The position numbers and the translations under genes were made by a program. Below the pieces are notes generated by a model. That model saw only the letters and a list, made by a program, of their open reading frames with translations. It was not told where the DNA came from and searched no databases. This document shows positions 11,251 through 22,992 of a stretch of 64,000 nucleotides of DNA, in pieces. Positions within the stretch are counted from its first letter, which is position 1. Every line of letters starts with the position of its first letter. The stretch comes from Cercis canadensis (taxonomy: Eukaryota > Streptophyta > Magnoliopsida > Fabales > Fabaceae): the NCBI GenBank assembly GCA_003255065.1, contig QAOA01007022.1:1265590-1329589 (forward strand), read 5' to 3'.

Positions 11251-13344
11251 CAATCAGATTTATTGCTTTTGTTTTGTCTGTTTTGTCACTTAAGTTGGTT
11301 TTTTCGGTTTTAATTTAGCCCATAATTGGACTATTTTAGTGGGAAAAGCCCAGAAGAGAACATAGTATTATATGGCCCAAACATAAGTAATTTGGCATGA
11401 GTAAGTTTTTGCTATGAATTTGGTATGAGTATGTTGAAAAGAAAAGGTTGAGAACTTGGGTTGGGCCTAGTCTTTTCGCTCAATGGCTTTGGCCCAAACA
11501 CGGAGACTCTTGTTTCAAAAAAAATTTAAGAAGCTGATAGTTCAGAGCTAATGCCTAACATGACTGGTGGATGTGTACCAATAACAACAAGAGATCACTA
11601 ACAAGAATTAAATTTAAGACCTTTTACGGTGTGACAGCTCGATCCTATCATACACAACTAATATAATGCCGTGTAGCTGAATCTAAGTTTGAAAGGAAAA
11701 AGCTTGTAGCAAAGCCACGTGAACTAAAGATATCCAGTTATCTATATAATTGTATACATCAGTTTCAAAGAAGCCAAGCTGCAAAAGATTCCAATACAAT
11801 TGTACAAGTACGTGCATGTAATTAGCATTACATAGCTGTATAGCAAAGGAGTTGCCATGTGGTAATTGATAACTGTTGAATTGGGTACTGAATTTGCACT
11901 TTTTTTTTTTTTTAACTTCCAATATGAATGAAAATTGTTGGAAAAAAACTTCATTATCCCTCTGCTGGTGTTGTTTGCCTTTTAAAAAGCCAAAAAGATA
12001 AATGCAATAAAGCTATACTATTTTTTCTTGTTTGGAGAAAACAACCTCTAAAAAAGCATAAAAAACAGGTTGCATGTGCAATAAATCAGAAGATGATGTT
12101 TTGTTCATGGTAGATATAAAATATTTATGGGCTTTTACATGCGGATGTGTATTAAATATAAAATATTTATGAGCTTTCACATGCGGATATATATTAGATA
12201 TAAATTTTTAGATTTAATCGACAATAATACTAGAATTTGACTAGTCTTCATGTGTTTAACTTAGAAAAAGTAAATGAACCAGAGGTAGCATAATTAAGGT
12301 TTCCTCATTATATAATTTACAAATTAATGAAAGTCTTCCCCAAAAAGCAAAAGATAAAAGGGAAAAGGGAGGTTGGAGAGGAAGAAAAGGATTTAGATAA
12401 TGTTGTTTCCGTTTCCTTCGTCCTTAAGTTCCTTTCCCTTATGTTCCTATTGTTCTACTCCTTTTTACATCATAACCAATTATCACTCCTTTCGCTTAGG
12501 GTATACACTGGAAAATTTATTCATTTTCATTATGAAATATTCAATTACAATTGGATAAGGTTATTTTTGCTAATGTTATGGATAAGGTTATGCAATTTAG
12601 GGAACTCACTCTCACCACATATTATGAGTAATGTTGTACACCTCAAAAAATGATTCTTTCCTTATATTGCAGTCAAAAGAAGTAGAATTAAAAAACACGT
12701 TTGACTGTCAAGCAAACAATTCACTTTTCTCCTTCAATGAGTCAAACTTCTCTTTCTATAGATGCTTAATTTCTACCAGCTGCTACAGTTTTAAGATCTC
12801 CTAGAGTCAGGATAAGCATTCTAATCAGCATGCATCCTATCTTAGTCAAATACTTCGTTTTGAATAAATTTCCTATAATCGACTCATATTTCTTCAGATG
12901 CCATATAGTCGATTTCTACTATTTATTAGTACTTTTAATTTATAATTATAGGCTATACAATACAAATAGTTTATTTTTTAAATTTCATCTCACTCTCTTT
13001 CAATTAAGTTTGAACACTCAAATCTTTGGAAACTATCTATTGATATTTATCATTATTCAAGTTTATATATATATATACACTTTAGAATGCTATTCCTAAG
13101 TCAGGTTATTTTTAGAAAAAAGAAATAGGGAAGCCATACTCACTTAAATATGGTATATTGTTACCTTGTCCATACGAATATTGACCTTTTTCTAAGTACA
13201 AATTTAGGGTAACCTAGAAAGGTACACCTTTTCGTATATTCTCAAGCAAAAACTTTATTTTTTTTCTCCTCCATTAAATTAAGAGTCCAACATTCTTTGT
13301 ACATATGTGATGTGCTTTATGGTAGCTGTATTAATTCCAATACA
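11251..13344. other. AT-rich intergenic DNA, no gene seen
   Basis: Only short open frames occur here, and none is recognisable. A 42-bp unit is present twice in tandem at 12111-12194, followed by the first bases of a third copy. I find no RNA gene. Confidence 0.5.
12111..12194. repeat. tandem repeat, 42-bp period, two copies
   Basis: Each copy reads like TAAATATAAAATATTTATG(G/A)GCTTT(T/C)ACATGCGGAT with a few differences between copies. A partial third copy follows. The origin is unknown; the repeat may be the edge of an older element. Confidence 0.6.
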
Positions 13345-13353
13345 TGCTTTCAA

Positions 13354-13937
13354 GGCTCTTTGACTTAGAAATTACAGTTTTACAAACTTTTTATTTAAAT
13401 ATAACACTTTCAAATTATTTATATAAATATTACAGTTTTTTAAAATTTAAAAACAAAAAAAAATGTTGTTGGAAGTTGCGGGGCCCACCAAACACATTGT
13501 GGTCCTTACCGGACATGCCGTAGGGTCCACGACGTGTTCCCATTCATCCATTACTTGCTTTGCGTGTGTCAACTAAATTTCGTGTAGCAATGGATGTGTC
13601 AGTCAACTAGTTGACCGGTGCATTGATGGGCGACACGTGGTGGACCTGCATGCAAGTTTTTTTTTCTCCTTCCCTCTTCTTCTGCATTTCTCCCTGCGGC
13701 TCTTCTTCTTCTTCTTCCTCTCCTTCTTCATTTTTCATTGTTCTTCCTCTTTTGGTTGATGATTTTGGTTCTTATCTCCATTATGATATTGTGGACATGC
13801 CGTGGCCCCGCAACTTCCAAAAATGCTTTGTTTTTGTTTTTGAATTATAAAAAATTATAATATTGATGTAAATAGTTTGAAAAATGTTATATTTAAGTAA
13901 AAAAATTATAGAACTGCAATTTTCAAGTCAAAGAGCC
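13354..13937. mobile_element. non-autonomous TIR-MULE, 584 bp
   Basis: Terminal inverted repeats of about 140 bp begin GGCTCTTTGACTT and end in the complement; they include GGAAGTTGCGGGGCC in both arms. The flanks carry a perfect 9-bp target-site duplication, TGCTTTCAA (13345-13353 and 13938-13946), typical of Mutator-like elements. The interior (about 13500-13795) holds a CT-rich, TTC-repeat stretch and a 79-codon open frame without a recognisable product. The element is a different family from the one at 1439-1984. Confidence 0.8.
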
Positions 13938-13946
13938 TGCTTTCAA

Positions 13947-16900
13947 ATCAGTATATTAATTATCCTTAGTCAAAAACTAGTTACTTATAATGTTTTAATG
14001 GTAATTCAGAATTCTTGAAATGGTATATGTAACCTTTCTATTCTATGAAGCTATTTAGGGTAAATATAAATGATAGCTTGTTAAACCTAACCAATAATAC
14101 ACCCTATTTTGTTTGTTAAATAAATGATGGAACCTCTGTAGAGTACATATTCTTGATAGCTAAGTATGGACCCAAAAAAGTTGAAAAGAAGAGACAAATC
14201 TCTAGTACTCTATCATGAGGTCTATCATATAATTGACTGCAGATTTTGCAAATGATCCAATCAGAAACCGACACCTTTGTTGTTACATAAATTGATGTGA
14301 CTATTGTTACGTGTTCAAGGCCCTTTCAAAGGATTGGTTAATTTTGTGCAGCAATAGCATAACACAGAAAGTGGTCCAACAATTAGTTGCAGTTAGGATA
14401 AGGATTTGAGTTCTTACCATACGCTTTTATTTTCTTCAATGGGTCCTTCTCTTGAGAAAAACGCTCCTCTTCTTTCTTTATCCTCGAATAGGTCTATGGC
14501 AAAAAGTGGCTTTTATTTGTTCATATTACAAATTAAGCTTAATTTATTGGCAAAAGGATAAACCTTTGATGGTATGGCTAATCCTAAAGCTTAGTTGGGA
14601 ATCTGAATTTGACAAATCCAAGATTTAAAATTTCACATGCACCTCATGCATCCCTTTGGCTCCATCCATTCCCATCCTTTTCTTTACTCTTCCATACTAA
14701 TTTAAAGACAAATTAATCTAATCAAAACACCAATAGTCTAAAGTTTTGAGGAGAAAATGGTTTCTCTCAAGACAGATAGATGTTTACCAAAGGGATGCAT
14801 CAAGAAAGTGCTTCCGCTGCTTGCAAATGAAAGAAACATAACTTTTTTCACCTTAATCTATGCTAGGATTGAAACATTCAGTCATCCTTTATGAGTTGTC
14901 CAATAAAATTGGCTTTACCCATTAGGAAAAAGGATTTGAATTGCCCAATTGCAAGTGCATCAGATACCATAGAGAATGTCCTCTGTTTTCTGCAACCTGG
15001 AGGCATAGAATAGCAATAGCCAATACGAGTATTTCTACCTACACAATCTGAGTGTGACATAATGTCACATCAAATAATTTTTTTCATAATTTAAATTTAA
15101 ATTATATTATATTAACATATTTAGTATAATTTTAATTTTATTAAATTTATACATGAGTTATATAAAAAAAAAAGTTTTAATAAAATTTATAATATGCTAA
15201 CTATATCATGTAAAACTTTTATGACATAATTTAAAATTATATTAAAAAAATTGTTAAGAACATGACTTATGAATAGAAACACCGTAGCAATAGAGCCATC
15301 TAGTGTCTTGTAGGACCACTTGAGGAGTTTGATTGGACAATTACCAATAAAAAGGGGGTTTAGAGTTGCAACATTGATTCCCTTTGAATCTTTGGGCCAC
15401 TTAATTGAGTGAGTTTGTACTAATGAGTAGTGACACATTATTTTGTTCACACTATTGCATACTAAATAACATCATAGATTTGGGAGCTAGTGCTACCCAG
15501 CAAACCCATAGCCAAGGGTTTGGGAAAAGGTTTGGCCACATCATAAACCAGCATTCAGCAAATAAAGCTTGAAATGATAGCTATCCAATTGATACAGCCG
15601 GTAGTTGAAGTTGAGGGATGGGTGGGTTGTTAAGGGCCATGATCCTCATGTTTCCTATTTTGTCTACTAGTGTCAATTATTCTCTTTAGAGGAACTAAAA
15701 TGTGTGGACTCTATATGGAGAATATATATCTCCAACTCAATAAACGATTGCAGCTTGCAGGGCTCCTCATTTATGGAAAATAATCACTTTACTTAACACG
15801 CATATCAAATATGAAATTATATTATAATTTAGTTGCTTCTTTTTTCTTTTTTTTTTTGGTAAGATTAAATGAATCAATATGAAATAACATAATATTATAT
15901 GCCCAAAATGAAACGCACTTATTCTTCATACCAAGTTCAATCTTAAATCTCCACTTTTTTTTTAATAGAAAAAACTGATTAAAATTAATAGCCGTTCTTT
16001 TTTTTTCAGTTCAAATTAGGTTTTGGACCCACCATTTATACCCCTCTTAGAGACCTACCTTAAAATATTTCCAAAAATGCTATTTTATTAGCACGATGGA
16101 ATTGAAAAATGCATCTTTAGGAGAGGGTATGAAGTAGGATTGAGAACATTGAACATGGCTCAAAAGGTTTGTGTCTCAGTCCACTTACTATGACAAAGAC
16201 AAAATGGTCCCTCACCCTCTACCTTTGGAACTGGAGAAGCAGATGACAACCAACCATTATTGGACCTAACTCAACTGGAAAGAAAGTCTAATTGGTGCCA
16301 AAAAAGAATCTAATGGTGCCTTTGAAGTTACAGTAGGTTGGTTCTTTGTTTTCAGAAGAATAAAGCAGCATCACATGACACTGTTCATCACGAGGACTGA
16401 TTCTACGAAACAAAAGTTAATGCTTTAGATATGGTACACTTGGATAGCATCTCAAGAAAAGGACCAAATTAAAAAAAACAGATAGATAGAGGGAGATATT
16501 TACCAAATTTTTATGCTTATTAGTTAATGATAAGATTGAGTTGATCCTGTATTTGGAATCGGGTCTAGCATGGATTAGATTGTACACTTGGGTAAACTCA
16601 ATTAATATTCAACATTTTATTTTTAAATTATAATTAAAAGTACTACAAAAATAATTACATTCTGATTTGTCAATTTAAAGTTGTATAGTAGACGCATTTT
16701 GAATTTTCATACTAATATTTGAATTCAAATGAATTTATTGAAACTTTAGAAGATCTTAATTATTAAAAAGTTATTTGACATTTAGATTAAGATAATATGA
16801 GGTCGTGTAAGATATCTCATGTATAATTACTGTTTTCTAAAATTATATTTCAGTGAAGTCATATCTATTTAAATGTAGATTGTGTATATTTACATAATAA

Positions 16901-19000
16901 TGTTAATTACATATTATTTATGGTACAATTGACATAACTCTATATAATTGAACCCTTTTAAATGCACTTAAATTTTGGTAAATGAAAATAAATGGACTAA
17001 AAAATATGATATTTTTTAAAAATTATTAATTTCTTATATTGTATAGCAATTTTGTTGCATTCTGCCCACTTGTTGTGCCAATNTTGCATTCTGCCCTTGT
17101 TGTGCCAATAAGGTGGGGTTGGACCAGAGTTGTCCCCCAAGTAGATGACTAGAAAGTAAAATCCATTTTAGCAAAAAATATGAAAGAAAAAGAAAAAACA
17201 ATTTTATCCGCTTTGGTCGGTGGATTCTATAAATAAATGAATTGAGTGGATAAAATAAATTCATTTTGTGTGCTTACGTGGCCTTTGATTCAAGATACCC
17301 AGTAAAGCTATTTTTATGTTATTTTTGAATGAGCATCATAATTTAGATTTGTGACATGTTTGATTTTAGAATGGAGTAGCTTTTTTGTATAAAAATAATG
17401 GCATGATTTTTCTGATTTATATGTTAAAGAAAAAAACAAAAAAGTACTATTATAATGAAAGTGGTAATACCTACCATTATGGAATTCCTTTTGTCACACT
17501 TCACATGCAAAACCCTTTATGTCCTTAATTATATAGTCACTCCGAATCTCTCTTTTCTTCCTAAATCCTAAATCCTCTCAAATCATAGGAGCTTTTTTTT
17601 TTTTTTTTATTATTTTTTTATTTTTTTATGGCTGAAATGAAAACAATGAATCATATGAACTCAACACATAGCAAGAAAAATCCTATTACTCCATCCCCTC
17701 AAAAGAAAGTTTTATAGAATAATGGGAATATTTTTTTACCGAGTTATAAAAGGTTATGTCTCTTTTCTTTATTTTTATTTTATTTTTTGTTATTATATAG
17801 AAAAAAATAAAAAAAAATTACATCAAAACTCTAAATAAACTAAAAATGTTTGTAATTGTATTATATGCATCTACACACATTGGCAACGAAATTATTGCAG
17901 GCACGCTTTAAAAAGTAAATTCTTAAACATGATTGCTTGGATGCTACTTTCATTTTGTCTTTTTCTTTGGGTATTGAAAAGGCAATACATGCATTAGAAC
18001 ATTTAAATTGTGTAAAAAGAAGTTTTAAGAGGATATTTTAATGATTGAATATTTGATATTTTATCATGAATATTAAATTTAAATTTCAGTGAATTGACAA
18101 ATAATAATCTACCTCTATTCTATAACCTCTAAAAAAAGTATACACTAAAAACAAAAACAAAAGAAAAACTATACAAGAAGAAGTATATATAATCATATAT
18201 CACCCACAATCGTCGGGAGAAGATGCTGCGAATATCCGTAGAGATAGGTTATAAAAATAAGAAAAAGAGAAGCTCAATCGAAAACAAAGACGCTTTTTCA
18301 GTATAGTCCTTTCTTTGATAGCGAAATTAGGATAGAAAAATTAAAATATTTGTATTACACAATCTGACATCACCTTCTAGATCTCAATTCTCAAGTGCAT
18401 ATATAGTGGACACCCCTAACACTATAAAATAAGTTATCTTATAATAAAGATAAATGGTTAATCTTATTAAAATGGTTGTTGCCTTGCTTCAACAATAAGA
18501 GGGCAATAACTTTCCCTCAAAAAAAGAAAAAAAAAAAAANAAAAAAAAAAAGAGGGCAATAACCTCATTTGTCATTAACCCCAAATGTTAAAGTGTGTTT
18601 GTGCCACTATGAAAATCGAATAACCTAAAGTAAAATAAAATAAAATAAAAATGTAAGTAACATAACAGTTCAAATTGACATTGAAAGATTGGCTGTGACC
18701 CCAAAATGTAAACACCCGGTGATGCTAGACTTGTAGTTTCAACTCTTGTTTAATAAAAAATTAACAAAATTATTGAACGAAAAAAGAAAATGAGTAAACC
18801 TACCTTCCTAAAAGAAATATTAAATTATTTTGTAATTAATATTTTTTTTAAAATTATTTTATTAAATTTTAAATCTTTCAAAAACATAAATTTAAATTTA
18901 CTCAAAAAAGAAAAACTAACAAAATAGAAAGAAGATAAGGACACATTATTAAAAAAATAATTTATTAGGCCAATAATGGGCCAAAGAGAAAGCAGCCAAT
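13947..19000. other. 5-kb AT-rich intergenic region, no gene seen
   Basis: Open frames here are short (60-87 codons) and resemble no protein I know. A very AT-rich stretch at 15060-15250 may be a decayed hairpin element. A single-N join at 17083 has a duplicated CTGCCC...TTGTTGTGCCAAT block on each side. A poly-A run with an N lies at 18528-18551. Nothing supports a gene or RNA between the second MULE and PYL9. Confidence 0.5.
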
Positions 19001-19231
19001 GGGTCTTTGAGGAGCATAAATATATAAAATATAACATTTGTCGGTGGATTCATGAATTTTTGAGAGCCTGCCAAGCTAAGCTAAGGCTGTACTTTTGCTC
19101 CTAAAGCCTCTGCAACCAAAGGCTTATCCCTCTCTGGAAGCCTCTGCCATATCTTAGAGAGAGAGAGCATCGATTTCAGAAAGCTCAGAACAGAAGAAGG
19201 TGAGAGACAGATACAAGGGAACGTAGAATCA

Positions 19232-21073
19232 ATGATGAACGGTGTTGAATCGTACGGTGGTATGGAGACCCAATACATACGGAGGCACCACAAGCACGAA
19301 CCCAGGGAGAACCAGTGCACTTCTGCACTTGTCAAGCACATCAAAGCTCCTGTTCCCCTCGTAAGTTGCATAAACTTTTGGATCAAGATCAGGCATTAAT
19401 TGTCGCTCTTGATTCTCAACTGGGTTAGTTTGTTTTTGTCCAATTTCTGTGGATTTTCAAGAGTTTGACTTTTACTTTTCTTTGAAGATCTGAGCGATTT
19501 CGCTCAATTTGGGCTCCCTTTCCCTTCTTTCCATTTCTAATGCTCTTGAGCTTCTGGGTCATTAAGTTATAGCATTTTCCTTTGTGGGTTTGCTTTGTTT
19601 TTACCTGGTTCTTCATTTGTGGATGGATGCTTATTCTTTATTTTGGGTTTTAGTTTTCTTCGTTCAGATGTTGTTTGACTGTTGAGAAAGGTGGATAATT
19701 CAGCTCGTGGGCATTCAGGAGATGCAAGTTTTACTTGCCATATCTGATGCAATTTGTGGCTGAGAAACCAGTTACGGAAGAAGATAGTCTTTATTGAGTC
19801 AGAAGATTTCGTATAAATTCACATGTCAACATGCTGTTTCAGAAGAGAGTTTTTCACACCTTTATTGTGCTCATTAACTCTAAATTCCTTCCAGACTTGT
19901 CTCCAGAAAACTGGGCAATGCAAAACATGAATATCTGAACTTCTACTAATTGATCTTTCACTTTTATGCTCTGCCAGACGCTCACTGGATGCATTTGATG
20001 ATATGTTTTGTTAATTTTCTAAGTTTTGTGGCAGAAAGAAAGGCAGGTGACTGGTTGGTCTCACTCTTTTGTTTTACTTTCAGGTGTGGTCACTGGTTAG
20101 GAGATTTGATCAACCCCAGAAATATAAACCTTTTGTTAGCAGGTGTATTATGGAAGGGGACCTTGGTATTGGGAGTGTTAGAGAAGTGAATGTTAAATCT
20201 GGCCTTCCTGCTACAACCAGCACTGAGAGGTTGGAACAACTTGACGATGAGGAACACATTCTTGGCATTAGGATTGTTGGTGGTGACCATAGGCTGAGGG
20301 TAAGTCAATTATGTCTATGAGTCTATATTTTGTCTCTTCTATCATTTCGGTAGGGAATATTGACTGGTTGAAGGATTGTGGAATAAAGATAGTTTCCATT
20401 TCTTTTTTATTTCTACTCTGTCGCCTAGTAACATACTTGCAACATGGTCAGTTTGCATTTTGCATCATTGATTCATTCTTCAACTTATTACAGAGGTCTC
20501 CCTGTTTTGCCTAAGCCCATTTGGTTACTCGTTTAGTGCCATCCTCAAAGTATTTAACTATATCGTTTAACATCTGGGACTTAGTAGAGGTGAATAGTTG
20601 GTTGAAAGATTATTGTTTGGTAACAGTTGCAAGTATTCAGGGTCACTGTGCATAGCTATTGGATGCACAAATTGCAAGTTCACTGGTATTTATCTTTGCA
20701 ACATGTATGTGCTTAGTATGGTATAACATATGAGGTTGTTAAGTTTTATTCTTTTAGATTGCAATGCGTGCTAGTCCTGTCATTGTGCTTTAAGCTTAAT
20801 GAATACTAATTCAGTTGTGTTATATGGAATCTACAGAACTACTCTTCCATAATCACCGTCCATCCAGAGGTCATTGATGGGAGACCTGGAACAATGGTGA
20901 TTGAATCGTTTGTCGTGGATGTACCTGATGGGAACACTAGGGATGAGACTTGTTACTTTGTGGAGGCCTTGATTAGGTGCAATCTAAGCTCCTTGGCTGA
21001 TGTCTCAGAGAGGATGGCTGTGCAGGGTCGAACTGAATTCATCAACCCATTAAGTAGGTCTAAGGGAGAATGA
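19232..21073 (+). CDS. PYL9: abscisic acid receptor PYL9 (RCAR1-type)
   Basis: Three exons join in frame: 19232-19360, 20084-20299 and 20837-21073, giving 193 residues. This is the START-like ABA receptor fold that binds ABA and then inhibits clade-A PP2C phosphatases. The gate loop SGLPA (about 82-86), the latch HRL (about 112-114) and the lysine that contacts the ABA carboxylate in QKYKPF (about residue 58) are all present. [15 protein letters not shown], the [16 protein letters not shown] block and [13 protein letters not shown] place it with PYL7-10, closest to PYL9 (At1g01360). Subfamily III members of this kind are mostly monomeric. The start is the first of two adjacent ATG codons, as in Arabidopsis PYL9. 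A TATA-like AATATATAAAATA lies at about 19018-19030. The gene looks intact. Confidence 0.96.
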
Positions 21074-22992
21074 AGCCGGGTTTAATACAATTATATGATC
21101 CGTGGTTTTTTTGATCCCATATCTGGTGTAGAGATTGGTGGGAGTATTCCTTCCATGTTCTCAGAAGTTTTGGAATGGGTTGCTGTCTACTGTTTTTCGA
21201 TATCACGGATTCCTTTCTACTACCACCCCATCTGCATCTGTAGCGTTGTGTATTCCACTATAGAACAGCTAAGTTTCTCTTCAGTTTTCATGAGATGAGA
21301 ATCTGAGCTTCATTCATGAGCACTTAGGGATATAAGTGGGAAAGTTCTTTTCTCTGCTATTCTTCCTGGGTTTTGTGCATGGTGGTGTGTTACAACAGTT
21401 ATTTGTAAATATATTTATGTTGGAAAAAAGACAATTTCTGCTGCCTTTCACGTTTCATCTTTTGTAGCAAGATCTATGTACTAGCACGAGAGAGCCCCTC
21501 AGTGGGCGATGCTGCTTTGTTGGTCTTCTGCAAGTAGAGTAGGTTTTGTATTATCTATTAACTTTTTCCTTGTTTTGAATTTATGTTTAGGAGGGACTTG
21601 TAATCAAATTGACTCTACTATTAGTCCTTAGAAGCTCTCATGCTTTGAGAAAGTGCAAAGATATACTGTTTCTAAGATGCTGGTGGTTCTAATTTCAACT
21701 TGAATTGTGTTTTCTTCCCTTCTGAGGAAGATTTACCTCAAAACCCACGAAAAGAAACTATATTAGAATTTCAGAATCCTGGTTTCCTGTTCTGTAAATA
21801 GGGAAAGATTGCATCAAAGAGGTGTGGATTTAAAGGGGTTAACAGGGGAAGGAAAAGGAAATAGTTTAATTCTTCCATGTACGGCATGGGACAGAGAAGA
21901 ACGAGCATGTAAAATAAGATTCAATTATGTCTAAGATGGGAAGTGACAGGAGTTGTGCATGAGAATGAAATTTTAAGGTGGCGAGATTTTCCTTCCATGG
22001 CTAATGATTTGAGTCATGCTAATGCTTGAAAACTACCCTCTTAGAATGTATTTGGAAAGTTCTAGGTATGAGGATTATTAATGCCACGTATATGTCAATG
22101 GATAATAATTTGAGGTGGACACGAGTTTGGTTATACGTGTACACAACTCTAACTCGACTTTTACTTACATCAAGTTTTCAGTTTTGATGTACACTACTGG
22201 CTCACTTGAGTGTCAGTTTGAATATATCATATAGTAGCCAAAAAAAGAATTATTATGTATCGTAACTAGATTATGTTTTATGTCTGTTTTGACGTTTACT
22301 AGGCATTTGATTTTATATTTACACGTCAATAAAATACTGTATTTAACATTAAATTTATGGGGGAAATGTTATAAATACATGAAGAAATTAGAGTGTGGAA
22401 AAAATATAATGTAAATATGGACAAGCACATTATTGAATTAAAACATTATATACTTTTTTTTTCCCCAAATGAATTGCTAGTTAACTTGAATTTGACAAGC
22501 TTGAGTTGGCTAACGTGCTCCACTTCAGTATATTTCATCAATGGGAATTAGGAAAACCCTTAAGTATAAAATCGTTGCAGAAGTGGTAGAAAGTTCTTAA
22601 ATTATCATCCCATAAGAATGTTGTAGAGAAAGACTAGTTGATGAAGCCTAGCTAATGATAGTAACTTGCATTGCATTTTTCTTCTCAGATAGCTTTTGGA
22701 ACGTTAAGTCGTTGTGATGAGCTACACTGCTGGAGACAACATGCACTCAGTGGCATCTCTGATCCAACCACTTACACTTTATACATTGATCTTGCAGGTG
22801 AAGATTGCAATTTGTGAAGTGTATATTTCCATTTATCATACCTGGAAGTGAGTTGGATTCCCTGAGTAATATAGTTATTCATCAAGAATCCAGCATTCTC
22901 TTCCCTTATCACAGTCTCTCCTTTTGATATAATTCTACGTAAGCAGAAGAAACTGAGCAGAAAGTGTTCTCGGTTTTTACCAATGTTTCTTA
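21074..22992. other. 3' flank of PYL9 and gap to the convergent PPR gene
   Basis: The first few hundred bases are the likely 3' UTR of PYL9. The rest is AT-rich with no recognisable gene. PYL9 and the PPR gene converge here, so both terminators should lie in this gap. Confidence 0.5.

Noticed and set aside
10743-11253. Overlapping open frames on both strands in the GC-richer patch
   Set aside because: None resembles a protein. Open frames are expected by chance when AT-rich stops become rarer.
15060-15250. AT-rich stretch as a defined MITE
   Set aside because: Pairing is suggested only by AT-rich words; no clear ends or duplication could be found.
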